Assembly (NCBI GenBank): GCA_014729935.1
Contig: WJJB01000417.1
Location: forward strand, 1 to 15,966
Direction: 5' to 3'
DNA: 15,966 nt
Origin: Candidatus Bathyarchaeota archaeon
Lineage (GTDB): Archaea > Asgardarchaeota > Lokiarchaeia > Sigyniarchaeales > Sigyniarchaeaceae
Shown: positions 1 through 7,513 of the stretch, one piece after another
Numbering within the stretch: the first letter of the stretch is position 1
Layout of the letters: the number at the start of each line of letters is the position of its first letter
Position numbers and translations under genes: made by a program
The notes under the pieces: generated by a model
What the model saw: the letters and a program-made list of their open reading frames with translations, nothing else
Databases searched by the model: none
Told to the model about the DNA's origin: nothing

Positions 1-1
1 C

Positions 2-1696
2 GTGGAACAGCTAGAACAAGAAATCACCAATATTCAAGGGCAAAAGACTGCTTTCAAGGAACTAAAAGACATTTATTTTAGGGATATGCAATTAGGTGAA
101 TTGATCGCGAAAAAGCGGGAACAGCTGGCAACACTGGAGGATAAAGCACAACAACTAGATACCTTGCACCAGCAGCTTTCAGAATGTCAAGCAACTATAT
201 CCAAGCATCGACACCTTCATGAAAGGGAAAGGGAACTTCAGGACCAAATTGCGGTCATGGAAAAACTCCAAGATGCACTCTCCAATACCACTGGTACGAT
301 CGCTAGCATCGAGAAAGAAATATCCATCTTGAAGGAAAATAAACAGAAAGCAGGCACTGGAAATTGTCCCTTCTTGGAGGAACCGTGCAAGAATATCGGC
401 ATGACATCCCTCTCCGATTATTTCAAAAAAAAAATCTCCAAGAAAGTTAAGGATTTGAACCAAGCCAGGCTTGAGTGCACGAAATTGGAAGAAAAGCTTG
501 AAAAAATGAAGGAGCGACAGAAAGAGTTAGAAAAGCTAAATACCATCAAGGTGAAGGTTGAAAACGCCATCGAGAGGAGGGAATCATTAAAACAAGAAAT
601 ACAAAAACTGGTAGGAATGATGGAACATGTTCCCACAGCACGTGAGGATTTGTCATCCTTGCAAGCAGAACGGAAGAAAATCAAGCCCCAGGTTACACGG
701 TACCACGTCATCAGGGAAAAGATAGAGAACGAACTCCCCAAACTTGTCCGGGAACGGAACATGAAAAAAATGGAATTGCATGAAAAAAGAAAGCTTGTGG
801 ACCCCTTGATCTCCAAGATAAGGAAACTCGATGATATTCAAGCTCAACTAGAAACCTTGGAAAAACAGGTCGATGCCCTGGAACCTAGCCATGAGGCTTA
901 CACGTCACATGAAAAAGTTGCTGCAACGGTCAAGTCCTTGGAGAACGAGTTAAATGAGAAAATAGATCAGCATTCATCTGCATTAGCCGATTTGAAACAA
1001 GTTTCGAAAGAATTAACCAACTTGAAATCTCGTTTCAGCGTGGATGAGTTCAACGAGAAAGAAAAAGAAAGGGAATCCCTTCAAATCGAATATAAGGGAA
1101 TGGAAGAGCGCATGAGGATGTACACCAACGGGCTCATGGAACTTGCATATGAATTGCGGGATATACGAGAAAGGGAGGAAAAATTGCGCAAGGTGCTGGA
1201 AAACCAATCAATCTTGAAAGAAATTGATGGTTTTAGCAAGCTAGTCCGCGAGTGGTACAGGGATGCTCAACCAAAAATTACGGAGGCGTTATTAGGCAAG
1301 ATAAACCAATCCGCAACAAGGATCTTCCAACAACTATTCAAGGACAATAATGTCGAAATTGAATGGGAGGAGGATTACGATGTGCTCCTGAAGCTACCAG
1401 GCGTGCAGAAACATTTCCAGCAACTATCAGGCGGAGAGCAGATGGCTGTTGCAATAGCAATACGGTTGGCATTGCTCAAGATCCTGACTTCCATTGATTT
1501 CGCATTTTTTGATGAGCCAACCACCAACTTGGACGAGCAAAAACGGGTGAGCTTGGCAACATGCATCCAGAATCTCACGGATTTCAGGCAACTGTTCGTC
1601 ATTTCCCATGACGATACCTTCGAGGGGAACGCTGATTTCGTCATTCACTTCACGAGGAATCCAGGTGAAGCCTGCAAGGTCGAGTACCTGCCGTGA
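2..1696 (+). CDS. rad50: Rad50/SbcC-type SMC-like ATPase, C-terminal part (5' end outside window)
   Basis: Seen: the frame is open to the left edge, so the GTG at base 2 is probably internal. The visible 564 residues are a long charged coiled coil, a hook with Cys122 and Cys129 (CPFLEEPC), a second coil to about residue 400, and an ABC-type C-terminal lobe. The lobe has the signature LSGGEQ (Ser476), Walker B FAFFDEP (Asp504, Glu505), the D-loop TNLD and the H-loop His536. Known: Rad50 with Mre11 holds and processes DNA double-strand breaks, driven by ATP dimerisation of these lobes; Walker A lies in the N-terminal lobe, missing here. From coil symmetry I infer roughly 300 residues are absent. 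Odd: the hook spacing is C-x6-C rather than Rad50's usual C-x2-C, and an A10 run at 425-434 lies inside the gene. A Rad50-like paralogue without Mre11 is possible, since the upstream neighbour is not visible. Confidence 0.88.
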   Translation: MEQLEQEITNIQGQKTAFKELKDIYFRDMQLGELIAKKREQLATLEDKAQQLDTLHQQLSECQATISKHRHLHERERELQDQIAVMEKLQDALSNTTGTIASIEKEISILKENKQKAGTGNCPFLEEPCKNIGMTSLSDYFKKKISKKVKDLNQARLECTKLEEKLEKMKERQKELEKLNTIKVKVENAIERRESLKQEIQKLVGMMEHVPTAREDLSSLQAERKKIKPQVTRYHVIREKIENELPKLVRERNMKKMELHEKRKLVDPLISKIRKLDDIQAQLETLEKQVDALEPSHEAYTSHEKVAATVKSLENELNEKIDQHSSALADLKQVSKELTNLKSRFSVDEFNEKEKERESLQIEYKGMEERMRMYTNGLMELAYELRDIREREEKLRKVLENQSILKEIDGFSKLVREWYRDAQPKITEALLGKINQSATRIFQQLFKDNNVEIEWEEDYDVLLKLPGVQKHFQQLSGGEQMAVAIAIRLALLKILTSIDFAFFDEPTTNLDEQKRVSLATCIQNLTDFRQLFVISHDDTFEGNADFVIHFTRNPGEACKVEYLP

Positions 1697-1789
1697 TGCA
1701 TTTCTTGCCATTCAAGGTCTAAAGAACCCAAAGGAGCATGCCGGGTTCCACGCTATCAATGAATATATGGATGGTGTCCCTTCAAAAAG

Positions 1790-1825
1790 TATTTAATCCA
1801 TAAGTGGGAAGGTAGTACATAAAAG
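1790..1825 (+). promoter_or_regulatory. Probable archaeal promoter before the 1862 gene
   Basis: The 165-base gap after the Rad50-type gene holds two AT-rich TATA-like elements, TATTTAAT at 1790-1797 and TACATAAAAG at 1816-1825. The second would place a start of transcription near 1846, giving a very short leader before the ATG at 1862. No Shine-Dalgarno sequence is evident in front of that ATG, which fits a short-leader transcript. This suggests the 1862 gene starts a new transcription unit. Assigned by eye. Confidence 0.4.
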
Positions 1826-1861
1826 GTACCAGTATAGTTTAGGCAACTTGATGTCATTAAG

Positions 1862-2746
1862 ATGACGGTCGAAGTGAAGGAATTAAGAGTACTCTGTCCA
1901 CTGTGCAAGAAGGAGGCGAAAATAGAGGTTCCCATCTTCTTAGTCAATGAGGCACAGGATGGTGTATTGAAAGTCTCCATTCCCCGGGGAGCTTGCTGTG
2001 ATGAACATTCCTTCATGGTCTATATAGACAAGAAATTCCGCGTCCGGGGATACCAGAATGCTGATATCGAGTTTAGGAACGGTCCCACCATTTCTATAAC
2101 CAAGAAAGCAATAGATGCGAAGAAAGAAGGGGGACTAAAGGATTTTCGGATACAAGATATCACCAGTCTCTTAGGAATGGACATTTCTTCCTTGATCTTG
2201 CGGACGATCTTGGTGGAAAAACCCGTGTTTTTATTGGAAAATTTCGACTTGTACAATCGGGTGGACAAGACTGTCGCGTTCTTGAGTGACATGGAATCTG
2301 ATGACCTGCAGATCACCTCGCAGAAGTTCCAGCAGGATGATCTCAAGAACTTGAAAAGAAACAAGAAAATTAACGCTTTCATGGTGGCACCCCTGTACAA
2401 GGCAATCACTCGTTCACCCTTCAGGGAGGAGACCAACACCAGGTTCGAGAGTAACTTGCTTAATGAGACGATGGAGATCCCTGATAGGGATGGACAGATT
2501 ATTTTTTTAAGAAAGGAATTGATAAAGATCACGAGAGTCATCGAAGAATTCGTCAAGATGCTCAAAGATGTTGATAAGATGTACGAGGAGGACATACCTG
2601 GCATCACCCAAAAGAAATTCAATTACAAGCTTGATAGCAAGAATATCGATGTCATCAGGGAAGTCATCGCCTTCAAGCATGATGCGACCCTTGCTTCAAA
2701 GATCATCAACAAATCATTGGACAAGATCAGAACGGACCTATGGTAA
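1862..2746 (+). CDS. Uncharacterised zinc-finger protein with a helical C-terminus (Asgard-type CPxC...RGYQ family)
   Basis: I cannot name this 294-aa protein. Seen: an N-terminal module of about 70 residues with CPLC (Cys12, Cys15), a second likely metal site at Cys45/Cys46 and His49, then a short beta-rich stretch with VRGYQ (61-65). This looks like a treble-clef or ribbon-type zinc fold. Residues 95-145 are mixed alpha/beta, including LVEKPVFLLE (117-126), and 150-294 are strongly helical and charged. There is no signal peptide or membrane segment, so it is probably cytosolic. I recall similar CPxC modules with a conserved RGYQ motif in Asgard proteins, without a known role. It is the first of three closely spaced + strand genes; the WD40-type gene starts 28 bases after its stop, so a shared process is likely. 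The 117-126 segment loosely recalls the strand after a helix in DENN-like folds, but this is only an impression. Confidence 0.75.
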   Translation: MTVEVKELRVLCPLCKKEAKIEVPIFLVNEAQDGVLKVSIPRGACCDEHSFMVYIDKKFRVRGYQNADIEFRNGPTISITKKAIDAKKEGGLKDFRIQDITSLLGMDISSLILRTILVEKPVFLLENFDLYNRVDKTVAFLSDMESDDLQITSQKFQQDDLKNLKRNKKINAFMVAPLYKAITRSPFREETNTRFESNLLNETMEIPDRDGQIIFLRKELIKITRVIEEFVKMLKDVDKMYEEDIPGITQKKFNYKLDSKNIDVIREVIAFKHDATLASKIINKSLDKIRTDLW

Positions 2747-2762
2747 ACTCCCATAATAGGAC

Positions 2763-2767
2763 AAGGA
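2763..2767 (+). promoter_or_regulatory. Shine-Dalgarno AAGGA supporting a TTG start
   Basis: AAGGA lies 7 bases before the TTG at 2775. The nearby ATG at 2768 is in another frame, and the in-frame codons upstream run into a TAG at 2757 with no ATG or GTG, so TTG 2775 is the best start for the WD40-type gene. Confidence 0.6.
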
Positions 2768-2774
2768 ATGCATT

Positions 2775-4886
2775 TTGCCATCGATACCTACTTTATTGAA
2801 CTCGCGTGATCTCGGAGACACGATCACCACAATACAGTGGAATGGTGATTTGAAGCAACAATTCATTTCTATAACCGTTGAAAATACTAATGACGTGTAT
2901 ATCTTCGGGAAAGATGGATTGGAAAAATTCATGTTGGAGGGGGCATCCTCGGCAGTCGAGGCCAGCACGTGGCTTTCACCAAATACCCTGATTTCAGCCC
3001 ATCAAGAAGAAATTCGGCGTTGGGAGTTAAGGGGATCCCGTAGTGATTGCATTCGAATCAAGGTTCCATGGAAGGACATCTCCACGATGATTCCCTTGAG
3101 ATCAAGAAGATCGAGGATAAAATTCCTCGTCGCTCACGATTCAAATAAACTATCAGTGGTACTGGATGAAGACGTTGAGGGAAAAGAACGTGCAATGGAT
3201 GGTCGAATTCATTTCGTCACTAGCAGGAACGATAAACTTCACTTGATTACCAAGGGAGAACATGGATTTGAGCTGCAACGGCTTGATGAACAATTGACCT
3301 TGGAAGAAAAAATCTCTTTGCAGTTTTACCGAGAACCAGTACACGCTGAACCCATTTCAAGCACCAATAACGATGTGATGGAAGGATGGATCATCCTGCA
3401 AGAGGACGGAGGGATTGATTGCATCGACTTAGAAGGAAAGATCACGTCAAGCATTCAAAATAAAGAGAAAATCCGCTGTTTTAGCTACCATGCACGATCG
3501 AGGACGATAGTAACGGGTCATGGTGGTGGGGTCGTGCGAGAACGGGTACTTGATGAAAAATTGCGAATCAAACCGGTGCACGCGGAATTTACAGCACATG
3601 AATTTAGCATTACGGGTATTTCTCACGTTGGAACCAGCAACCTGATTACTGGAGACCTCGGGGGATTGTTGAAGGCTTGGAAACTAGATGGTTCATTTTC
3701 ACTCAAAACTTCCTTGAAAGGTCCCGAGAACATCTCCAAGTCTCCAGAAATAATTGCGAGAGCCAAGAACCGAGTTTCTGCTATCAAGGATATGCTCTCC
3801 AGGGGAAAACTTGAAGCTGCCAAGAGCGTCTTGCTTAAATTGAAAGAAGATAACGTGCAGGAATTAACAAATCAAGTGGAAACATTGGAGAATCAACTCG
3901 CTGATTTGATAAACCAAGAATCCAAGGAAAAGGAAACGAGGAATATAATAAGAAAATTCCTCCAAGATGCTGCAAGGGAGCGCGGTGAAGTTCTTGTTCC
4001 TGAAATAGCTTCTCAAACGGGAGTTCCCATCAATAAAGTTAAGCAACTATTGAAAATAATGAGCTCCGAAACTGAATGGGAATACGTGGAGGAACATGAG
4101 TGTCTATTCCTTTTTTCCAGGCGGCAAGAGATAACGAAAAAGAAGCAAATAGAAAAAGCAGGAACTCATCCCCGCCAGGAATATAAGGAGAGGCATCGTC
4201 GAGAGAGGGGTAGCCAGCGTCACCATGTGAAAACAAGTTCAACGACACCATCCCATCGCCGACAAGCACCAGCACGGGATCGAGGTGTATCTTCTAACTC
4301 CATGCTAGTACCCCCTGGCTTCAAGCTTAAACAACACCAAGTCGAAACACTTGACAGGCTGGTATCCAAGATAGAAAATAACATGAAGGCTATCATTTTG
4401 GAGAAGAAGAACGGGGGTGAACATCTTGTTGAGTTGACCGAGCTCTCATCATTCTTAAACACGTTCAAGGGAGATATTGCCGTATTGGTAACTGATGGGA
4501 TCGTCTCGCCCCGGTTGATTGATCTAGTGTCTCGCAAGAAGGGATCACTGGTGGTTGGTCGACGGATTCATCCAAAGCTCTTGGAAGATAGACCAAAAAT
4601 CCCCTGCATGGAAGCAGCAGCATTGAAAGCACGTGATTTACCGATTCATGGCGAAATGCATGGAAAGAAGGTGAACGAAAGGCAACATCCAACGGATATC
4701 AAGCAAGCTATTCTAGCTGGCTTGGATAATGAACAGTGGAAGCAGGAAACGGAGTTGATGAAAACATTGGGATTATCAGACCCGTTAGACGAGAAAATGG
4801 CAAGAATCAGGATCAAGCAGTTGCTTTCATCTGACGAGATCGAGACCGAAACCTTCAAGGGAATGGTATATTATAGAAAGCGATGA
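2775..4886 (+). CDS. WD40-type propeller / winged-helix-like / DnaG C-terminal-domain-like fusion protein
   Basis: Seen in this 703-aa protein, in order: a beta-propeller-like region (about 1-310), clearest in the last blades (TGHGGG at 247-252; TAHEFSITGI at 273-282, followed by GDLGGLLKAWKLDG at 293-306); a coiled coil (about 325-400); a winged-helix-like segment (403-447, VPEIASQTGVPINKVKQLL); a very basic linker (450-505); a conserved-looking block (about 515-612) with KAIILEKK and TDGIVSPRLIDL (573-584) then VVGRRI; and a helical tail to 703. From memory, the 515-612 block matches the C-terminal region of archaeal DnaG, where a similar DGxxTQRLxDLA motif follows a short beta-rich stretch. 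The catalytic DnaG Toprim acidic motifs are not seen, so it is unlikely to be a primase. Propellers scaffold complexes; a nucleic-acid-linked scaffold is my inference. It starts at TTG with a good Shine-Dalgarno and sits between the zinc protein and the membrane protein in a likely operon. Confidence 0.75.
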   Translation: MPSIPTLLNSRDLGDTITTIQWNGDLKQQFISITVENTNDVYIFGKDGLEKFMLEGASSAVEASTWLSPNTLISAHQEEIRRWELRGSRSDCIRIKVPWKDISTMIPLRSRRSRIKFLVAHDSNKLSVVLDEDVEGKERAMDGRIHFVTSRNDKLHLITKGEHGFELQRLDEQLTLEEKISLQFYREPVHAEPISSTNNDVMEGWIILQEDGGIDCIDLEGKITSSIQNKEKIRCFSYHARSRTIVTGHGGGVVRERVLDEKLRIKPVHAEFTAHEFSITGISHVGTSNLITGDLGGLLKAWKLDGSFSLKTSLKGPENISKSPEIIARAKNRVSAIKDMLSRGKLEAAKSVLLKLKEDNVQELTNQVETLENQLADLINQESKEKETRNIIRKFLQDAARERGEVLVPEIASQTGVPINKVKQLLKIMSSETEWEYVEEHECLFLFSRRQEITKKKQIEKAGTHPRQEYKERHRRERGSQRHHVKTSSTTPSHRRQAPARDRGVSSNSMLVPPGFKLKQHQVETLDRLVSKIENNMKAIILEKKNGGEHLVELTELSSFLNTFKGDIAVLVTDGIVSPRLIDLVSRKKGSLVVGRRIHPKLLEDRPKIPCMEAAALKARDLPIHGEMHGKKVNERQHPTDIKQAILAGLDNEQWKQETELMKTLGLSDPLDEKMARIRIKQLLSSDEIETETFKGMVYYRKR

Positions 4887-4920
4887 ATGATAGCACAGGA
4901 ATCAAGAGGCATGGCACACC

Positions 4921-6456
4921 GTGAAGCAAAAGGGACAAGTAGATCCAAAGGAAAAATGGAATGATGTGGTCGAGGAGCATCGTTTGCTCATGTCAACCGC
5001 TGCTGTTGGGTTTGGCTGCAGCGGGGCAGGTTGGATTTACTTGCACACCACGGGATCTAGTATCTTGACCAGTACGACTGTTAGCCCGTCGTTTTTCCTA
5101 TTTCCACCTATATTATTATCGATAATCACGCTTGCTGCCATGATACTTGCGATCTTGTTCTGCGCGTTAAAACCTATTATCAGGATACGACGCCATTACC
5201 TGCCAATGCTTTCCTTGCAGTTTTCTATCGCAGTGGTTACTGGAGCGTTCCTGGTTCACGCGGTAACATACTTGACTTCCAACAAGGAAAAGGTAATCGA
5301 ACTATCCACCGCCAATAGTGCATCACTGGTTCATGTAACATTGGAAGGAATCTCCACGATTCTCTCCATATTATTGCTTCTTGCAAGTAATGAGCATAGG
5401 GAGAAGACGCTCGTGAAATATAACGTGGCAAAATTTTCGTTGGAAGGTATGGGTTTCATGGAAATACTCAAGCGAGGCTTCTATTATCTCTTGAAGCATT
5501 TCTGGCAAATACTGCTTGTTTTCATCCTTTTCATCTTTCTTGGCAGATTATTCAGCCTTCTCGTGCTCTCTCCTTGGGAAAAAAGTATATACTTGGAAGA
5601 ACAGGCACTGATTGCATGGTTCTTGGATAATAATTTCGCGGTGGGTTCAACTCTTCCTGCCGATATTGCCCAACGCGTGAATTCCTTCTACTGGATGCAA
5701 CAGGTATATCTCATAATCAATAATGCCGTGAATTCGACTTTTTATTACATCGCGCTTGGAGTAAGTGTTTACATGGTCATTAAATCTTACAGGGGAGCAT
5801 TCGTGACCATTGGCAGGTCGTTTTCACGGGTGAAAAAGAACTTCCTACACTTGATTATCGTTTCAATCATCTTTTCATTTCTCTATAATCTCGGAATCAG
5901 GGCGCTCATCATACCAGGTATCATCGTGTACGTGATATGCATCATGGTATTTCCCAACGTCACGGTCATTGGAAAATACAAGATCCTTGAAAATTTCGGG
6001 CGATCAAAAGATCTCCTAAAGAAAAACATCATGCGCACTGGTATCTTTTCCGTGGTCATCATCCTGTTGAAATTACTCGTGCAAACACCTGTCGGTTCAC
6101 TTTCAGACCGGATTTTGGAAGGTTTTGGAAGTACCGCGGTATTGGAAGATTGGGTCACGAACCCGCTGGCAAATGCCGGGTCATACGTGATATTTGAATT
6201 CCTTGATAGCGTGATTCGTGCACCAATTGGTACAATAGAGACGGTGTTCGTTGCCATCATGTTCATCGATCTTCGAGCTAGAACTCGGGATAGGATAGAG
6301 CTATTATCTGCATCTTCAAGCAAGAGTGCAAGAAACGATGCGAGAAAACAACGACCCATGGATCAACGGATAAAGAAGGCTACCCGGTGCAGAAGTTGCG
6401 GTATATTTGTCCCTCCGGGAACTTGGAGATGTCCCAATTGCAAGGAAGCAATTTGA
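4921..6456 (+). CDS. Polytopic membrane protein with C-terminal zinc ribbon (YciC/GPDPase_memb-like core)
   Basis: Seen: 511 residues with about eight hydrophobic segments, roughly 58-82, 97-116, 135-154, 193-215, 263-287, 308-342 (long or double), 372-388 and 420-450. A basic linker follows, then a four-cysteine ribbon at 490-507 (CRSC and CPNC), presumably cytosolic. The stretch from about 180 to 390, with a Pro-Gly turn in a long helix (IIPGIIVYV, 330-338) followed by a helix rich in KxxLLKKN, resembles the YciC/DUF975 and glycerophosphodiesterase-membrane-domain families, none with a settled function. The GTG start has AGAGG 11 bases upstream; the frame is closed by a TAG at 4891, and ATGs between the genes are out of frame. 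It follows the WD40-type gene by 34 bases, so co-transcription is likely. The role is unknown; the ribbon suggests a docking site for cytosolic partners. Confidence 0.8.
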   Translation: MKQKGQVDPKEKWNDVVEEHRLLMSTAAVGFGCSGAGWIYLHTTGSSILTSTTVSPSFFLFPPILLSIITLAAMILAILFCALKPIIRIRRHYLPMLSLQFSIAVVTGAFLVHAVTYLTSNKEKVIELSTANSASLVHVTLEGISTILSILLLLASNEHREKTLVKYNVAKFSLEGMGFMEILKRGFYYLLKHFWQILLVFILFIFLGRLFSLLVLSPWEKSIYLEEQALIAWFLDNNFAVGSTLPADIAQRVNSFYWMQQVYLIINNAVNSTFYYIALGVSVYMVIKSYRGAFVTIGRSFSRVKKNFLHLIIVSIIFSFLYNLGIRALIIPGIIVYVICIMVFPNVTVIGKYKILENFGRSKDLLKKNIMRTGIFSVVIILLKLLVQTPVGSLSDRILEGFGSTAVLEDWVTNPLANAGSYVIFEFLDSVIRAPIGTIETVFVAIMFIDLRARTRDRIELLSASSSKSARNDARKQRPMDQRIKKATRCRSCGIFVPPGTWRCPNCKEAI

Positions 6457-6462
6457 ACTACT

Positions 6463-6873
6463 TTAGAAGTTCTTGAAATCTACTTTCAAGGCGCCACCAC
6501 TCTCTTTTATCTTCCTTTCAATATCCTCGATGGAAATCTCTGAATCGGCTGAATTTAAATCTGCAACAATGGTCCATTCCGCCTGCAATCCCTTGCTTAC
6601 AATATGAGCTTCACCAAGAAGCAGGTTAATGCCGAGATCACTAATAGCGGTGGCAACCCGTGCCAATGCTCCGCTTTGATCTTTCATAAGTATATTGATT
6701 TTAATAGGTTTCGTGTCCTTACCCAAGAAGGGAGTAAGGGTGATGCTATTTCGTGTTTCATCCACATGCATGAGCAAATTGGTGCCCGGATTGAGTTTTA
6801 ATAACTTTCGCGCGGAACCGGGTATCACGATCCGTCCCCTGTTGTCAATCTTCACGATTTCAGATATGGTCAT
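6463..6873 (-). CDS. AbrB/SpoVT-type DNA-binding domain fused to an ACT domain
   Basis: Seen: residues 1-48 are a swapped-hairpin AbrB-type domain (KIDNRGRIVIP, then a helix and LKLNPG), and residues 57-136 are an ACT domain (INILMKDQSGALARVA, then a helix and LGINLLLGEA). Known: AbrB domains dimerise to bind DNA, and ACT domains bind amino acids or other small ligands at a dimer interface. I infer a one-component regulator that senses a small molecule. It lies 73 bases downstream of the rhomboid gene in the same direction, behind its own near-perfect Shine-Dalgarno, so it may be last in the cluster or separately transcribed. It converges with the membrane-protein gene, the two stops being 6 bases apart. 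The ligand and target promoters cannot be told; the divergent 11496-11647 region is a natural candidate target. Confidence 0.9.
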   Translation of the reverse strand: MTISEIVKIDNRGRIVIPGSARKLLKLNPGTNLLMHVDETRNSITLTPFLGKDTKPIKINILMKDQSGALARVATAISDLGINLLLGEAHIVSKGLQAEWTIVADLNSADSEISIEDIERKIKESGGALKVDFKNF

Positions 6874-6875
6874 CC

Positions 6876-6885
6876 GATCACCTCT
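6876..6885 (-). promoter_or_regulatory. Strong Shine-Dalgarno of the AbrB-ACT gene
   Basis: Read on the minus strand this is AGAGGTGATC, nearly the full complement of the 16S rRNA 3' end, with about 7 bases between AGG and the ATG at 6873. It is much stronger than the signals before the other cluster genes, suggesting independent initiation. Confidence 0.7.
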
Positions 6886-6946
6886 AATTCATGTACATAC
6901 TCAAGTAATGAGGTAATAAGTTTTCGTGGCCCTTCCGCTATACTCA

Positions 6947-7507
6947 TCACGGGATGCCATCATCAAGGATCTCGTGCTGCCTGTGCGTGTTGAAACACCA
7001 CGCGTACACGATCCCAACGATTCCACCAAAGAAATGAGACCAGCTATTCACATTTTGACCAATTGAAACAAGCACGAAGAAACCCAAGAATATGAAACTT
7101 AAAGGGAGTGAACTTTTGTCATGGGTGAAATTCGAGACGAGAACACCAAAGATGGCGCCACTTGCACCAAGCGACAAGGCAAATCGAGGTAGCAAGAACA
7201 AGCTAGCAAAGTTACCAACCATGCCAGAGAGTAGATATAGAGCTAGCAGGTGAAATTTTCCAAGGTGTGCTTCAGCTTGAAATCCGAAGATAATTAGGAA
7301 AGCCAGATTCGATAGCAAGTGATAGATATCTGCATGGACCACCATGGCGGTAAATAACCTGTAAATCTCCCCGTGAAAAACCTCATTGTTATCCTGCCTC
7401 ATAATACCTAATAGCGAAGGTTCTAACCATGTAGCAAGGAATAACAGGGAATTCATGATGGCGAGCATGAATGTCACTGGTTTAATACTGTCCCCTGGGT
7501 CAATCAT
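6947..7507 (-). CDS. Rhomboid-family intramembrane serine protease
   Basis: Seen in 186 residues: about six hydrophobic segments in the compact six-helix rhomboid plan. The HxxxxHxxxN-type helix in segment 2 is present (His58, His63, Asn67 in VHADIYHLLSNL), as are the catalytic serine in GASG (Ser116) and the partner histidine in the last helix (His158 in NSWSHFFGG). Known: rhomboids cut transmembrane substrates within the membrane using this Ser-His dyad. All catalytic elements are present, so it should be active. I chose the ATG at 7507; a TTG at 7510 just before it is possible. The frame is the same as that of the radical SAM gene upstream, from which it is separated only by that gene's TGA and one or two codons. 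No Shine-Dalgarno is seen, so translation is probably coupled. The substrate is unknown; nothing in the cluster is an obvious one. Confidence 0.92.
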   Translation of the reverse strand: MIDPGDSIKPVTFMLAIMNSLLFLATWLEPSLLGIMRQDNNEVFHGEIYRLFTAMVVHADIYHLLSNLAFLIIFGFQAEAHLGKFHLLALYLLSGMVGNFASLFLLPRFALSLGASGAIFGVLVSNFTHDKSSLPLSFIFLGFFVLVSIGQNVNSWSHFFGGIVGIVYAWCFNTHRQHEILDDGIP

Positions 7508-7513
7508 CAAGAT

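Noticed and set aside
1724..1748. Inverted repeat GAACCC/GGGTTC after the Rad50-type gene
   Set aside because: Only a 6-base-pair stem with a 13-base loop and no T-tract after it; too weak to call a terminator.
5883..6359. Long open frame on the minus strand inside the membrane-protein gene
   Set aside because: It mirrors a well-supported + strand gene, has no domain-like features and no ribosome binding site.
1..6456. Anti-phage defence system reading of the Rad50-type and WD40-type genes
   Set aside because: The genes are separated by a promoter region and an unrelated protein, no nuclease or toxin is visible, and the surroundings look like core chromosome.
6891..6898. Palindrome ATGTACAT upstream of the AbrB-ACT gene as an operator
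   Set aside because: Eight bases occur often by chance and no second copy was noticed in the 11496-11647 region.
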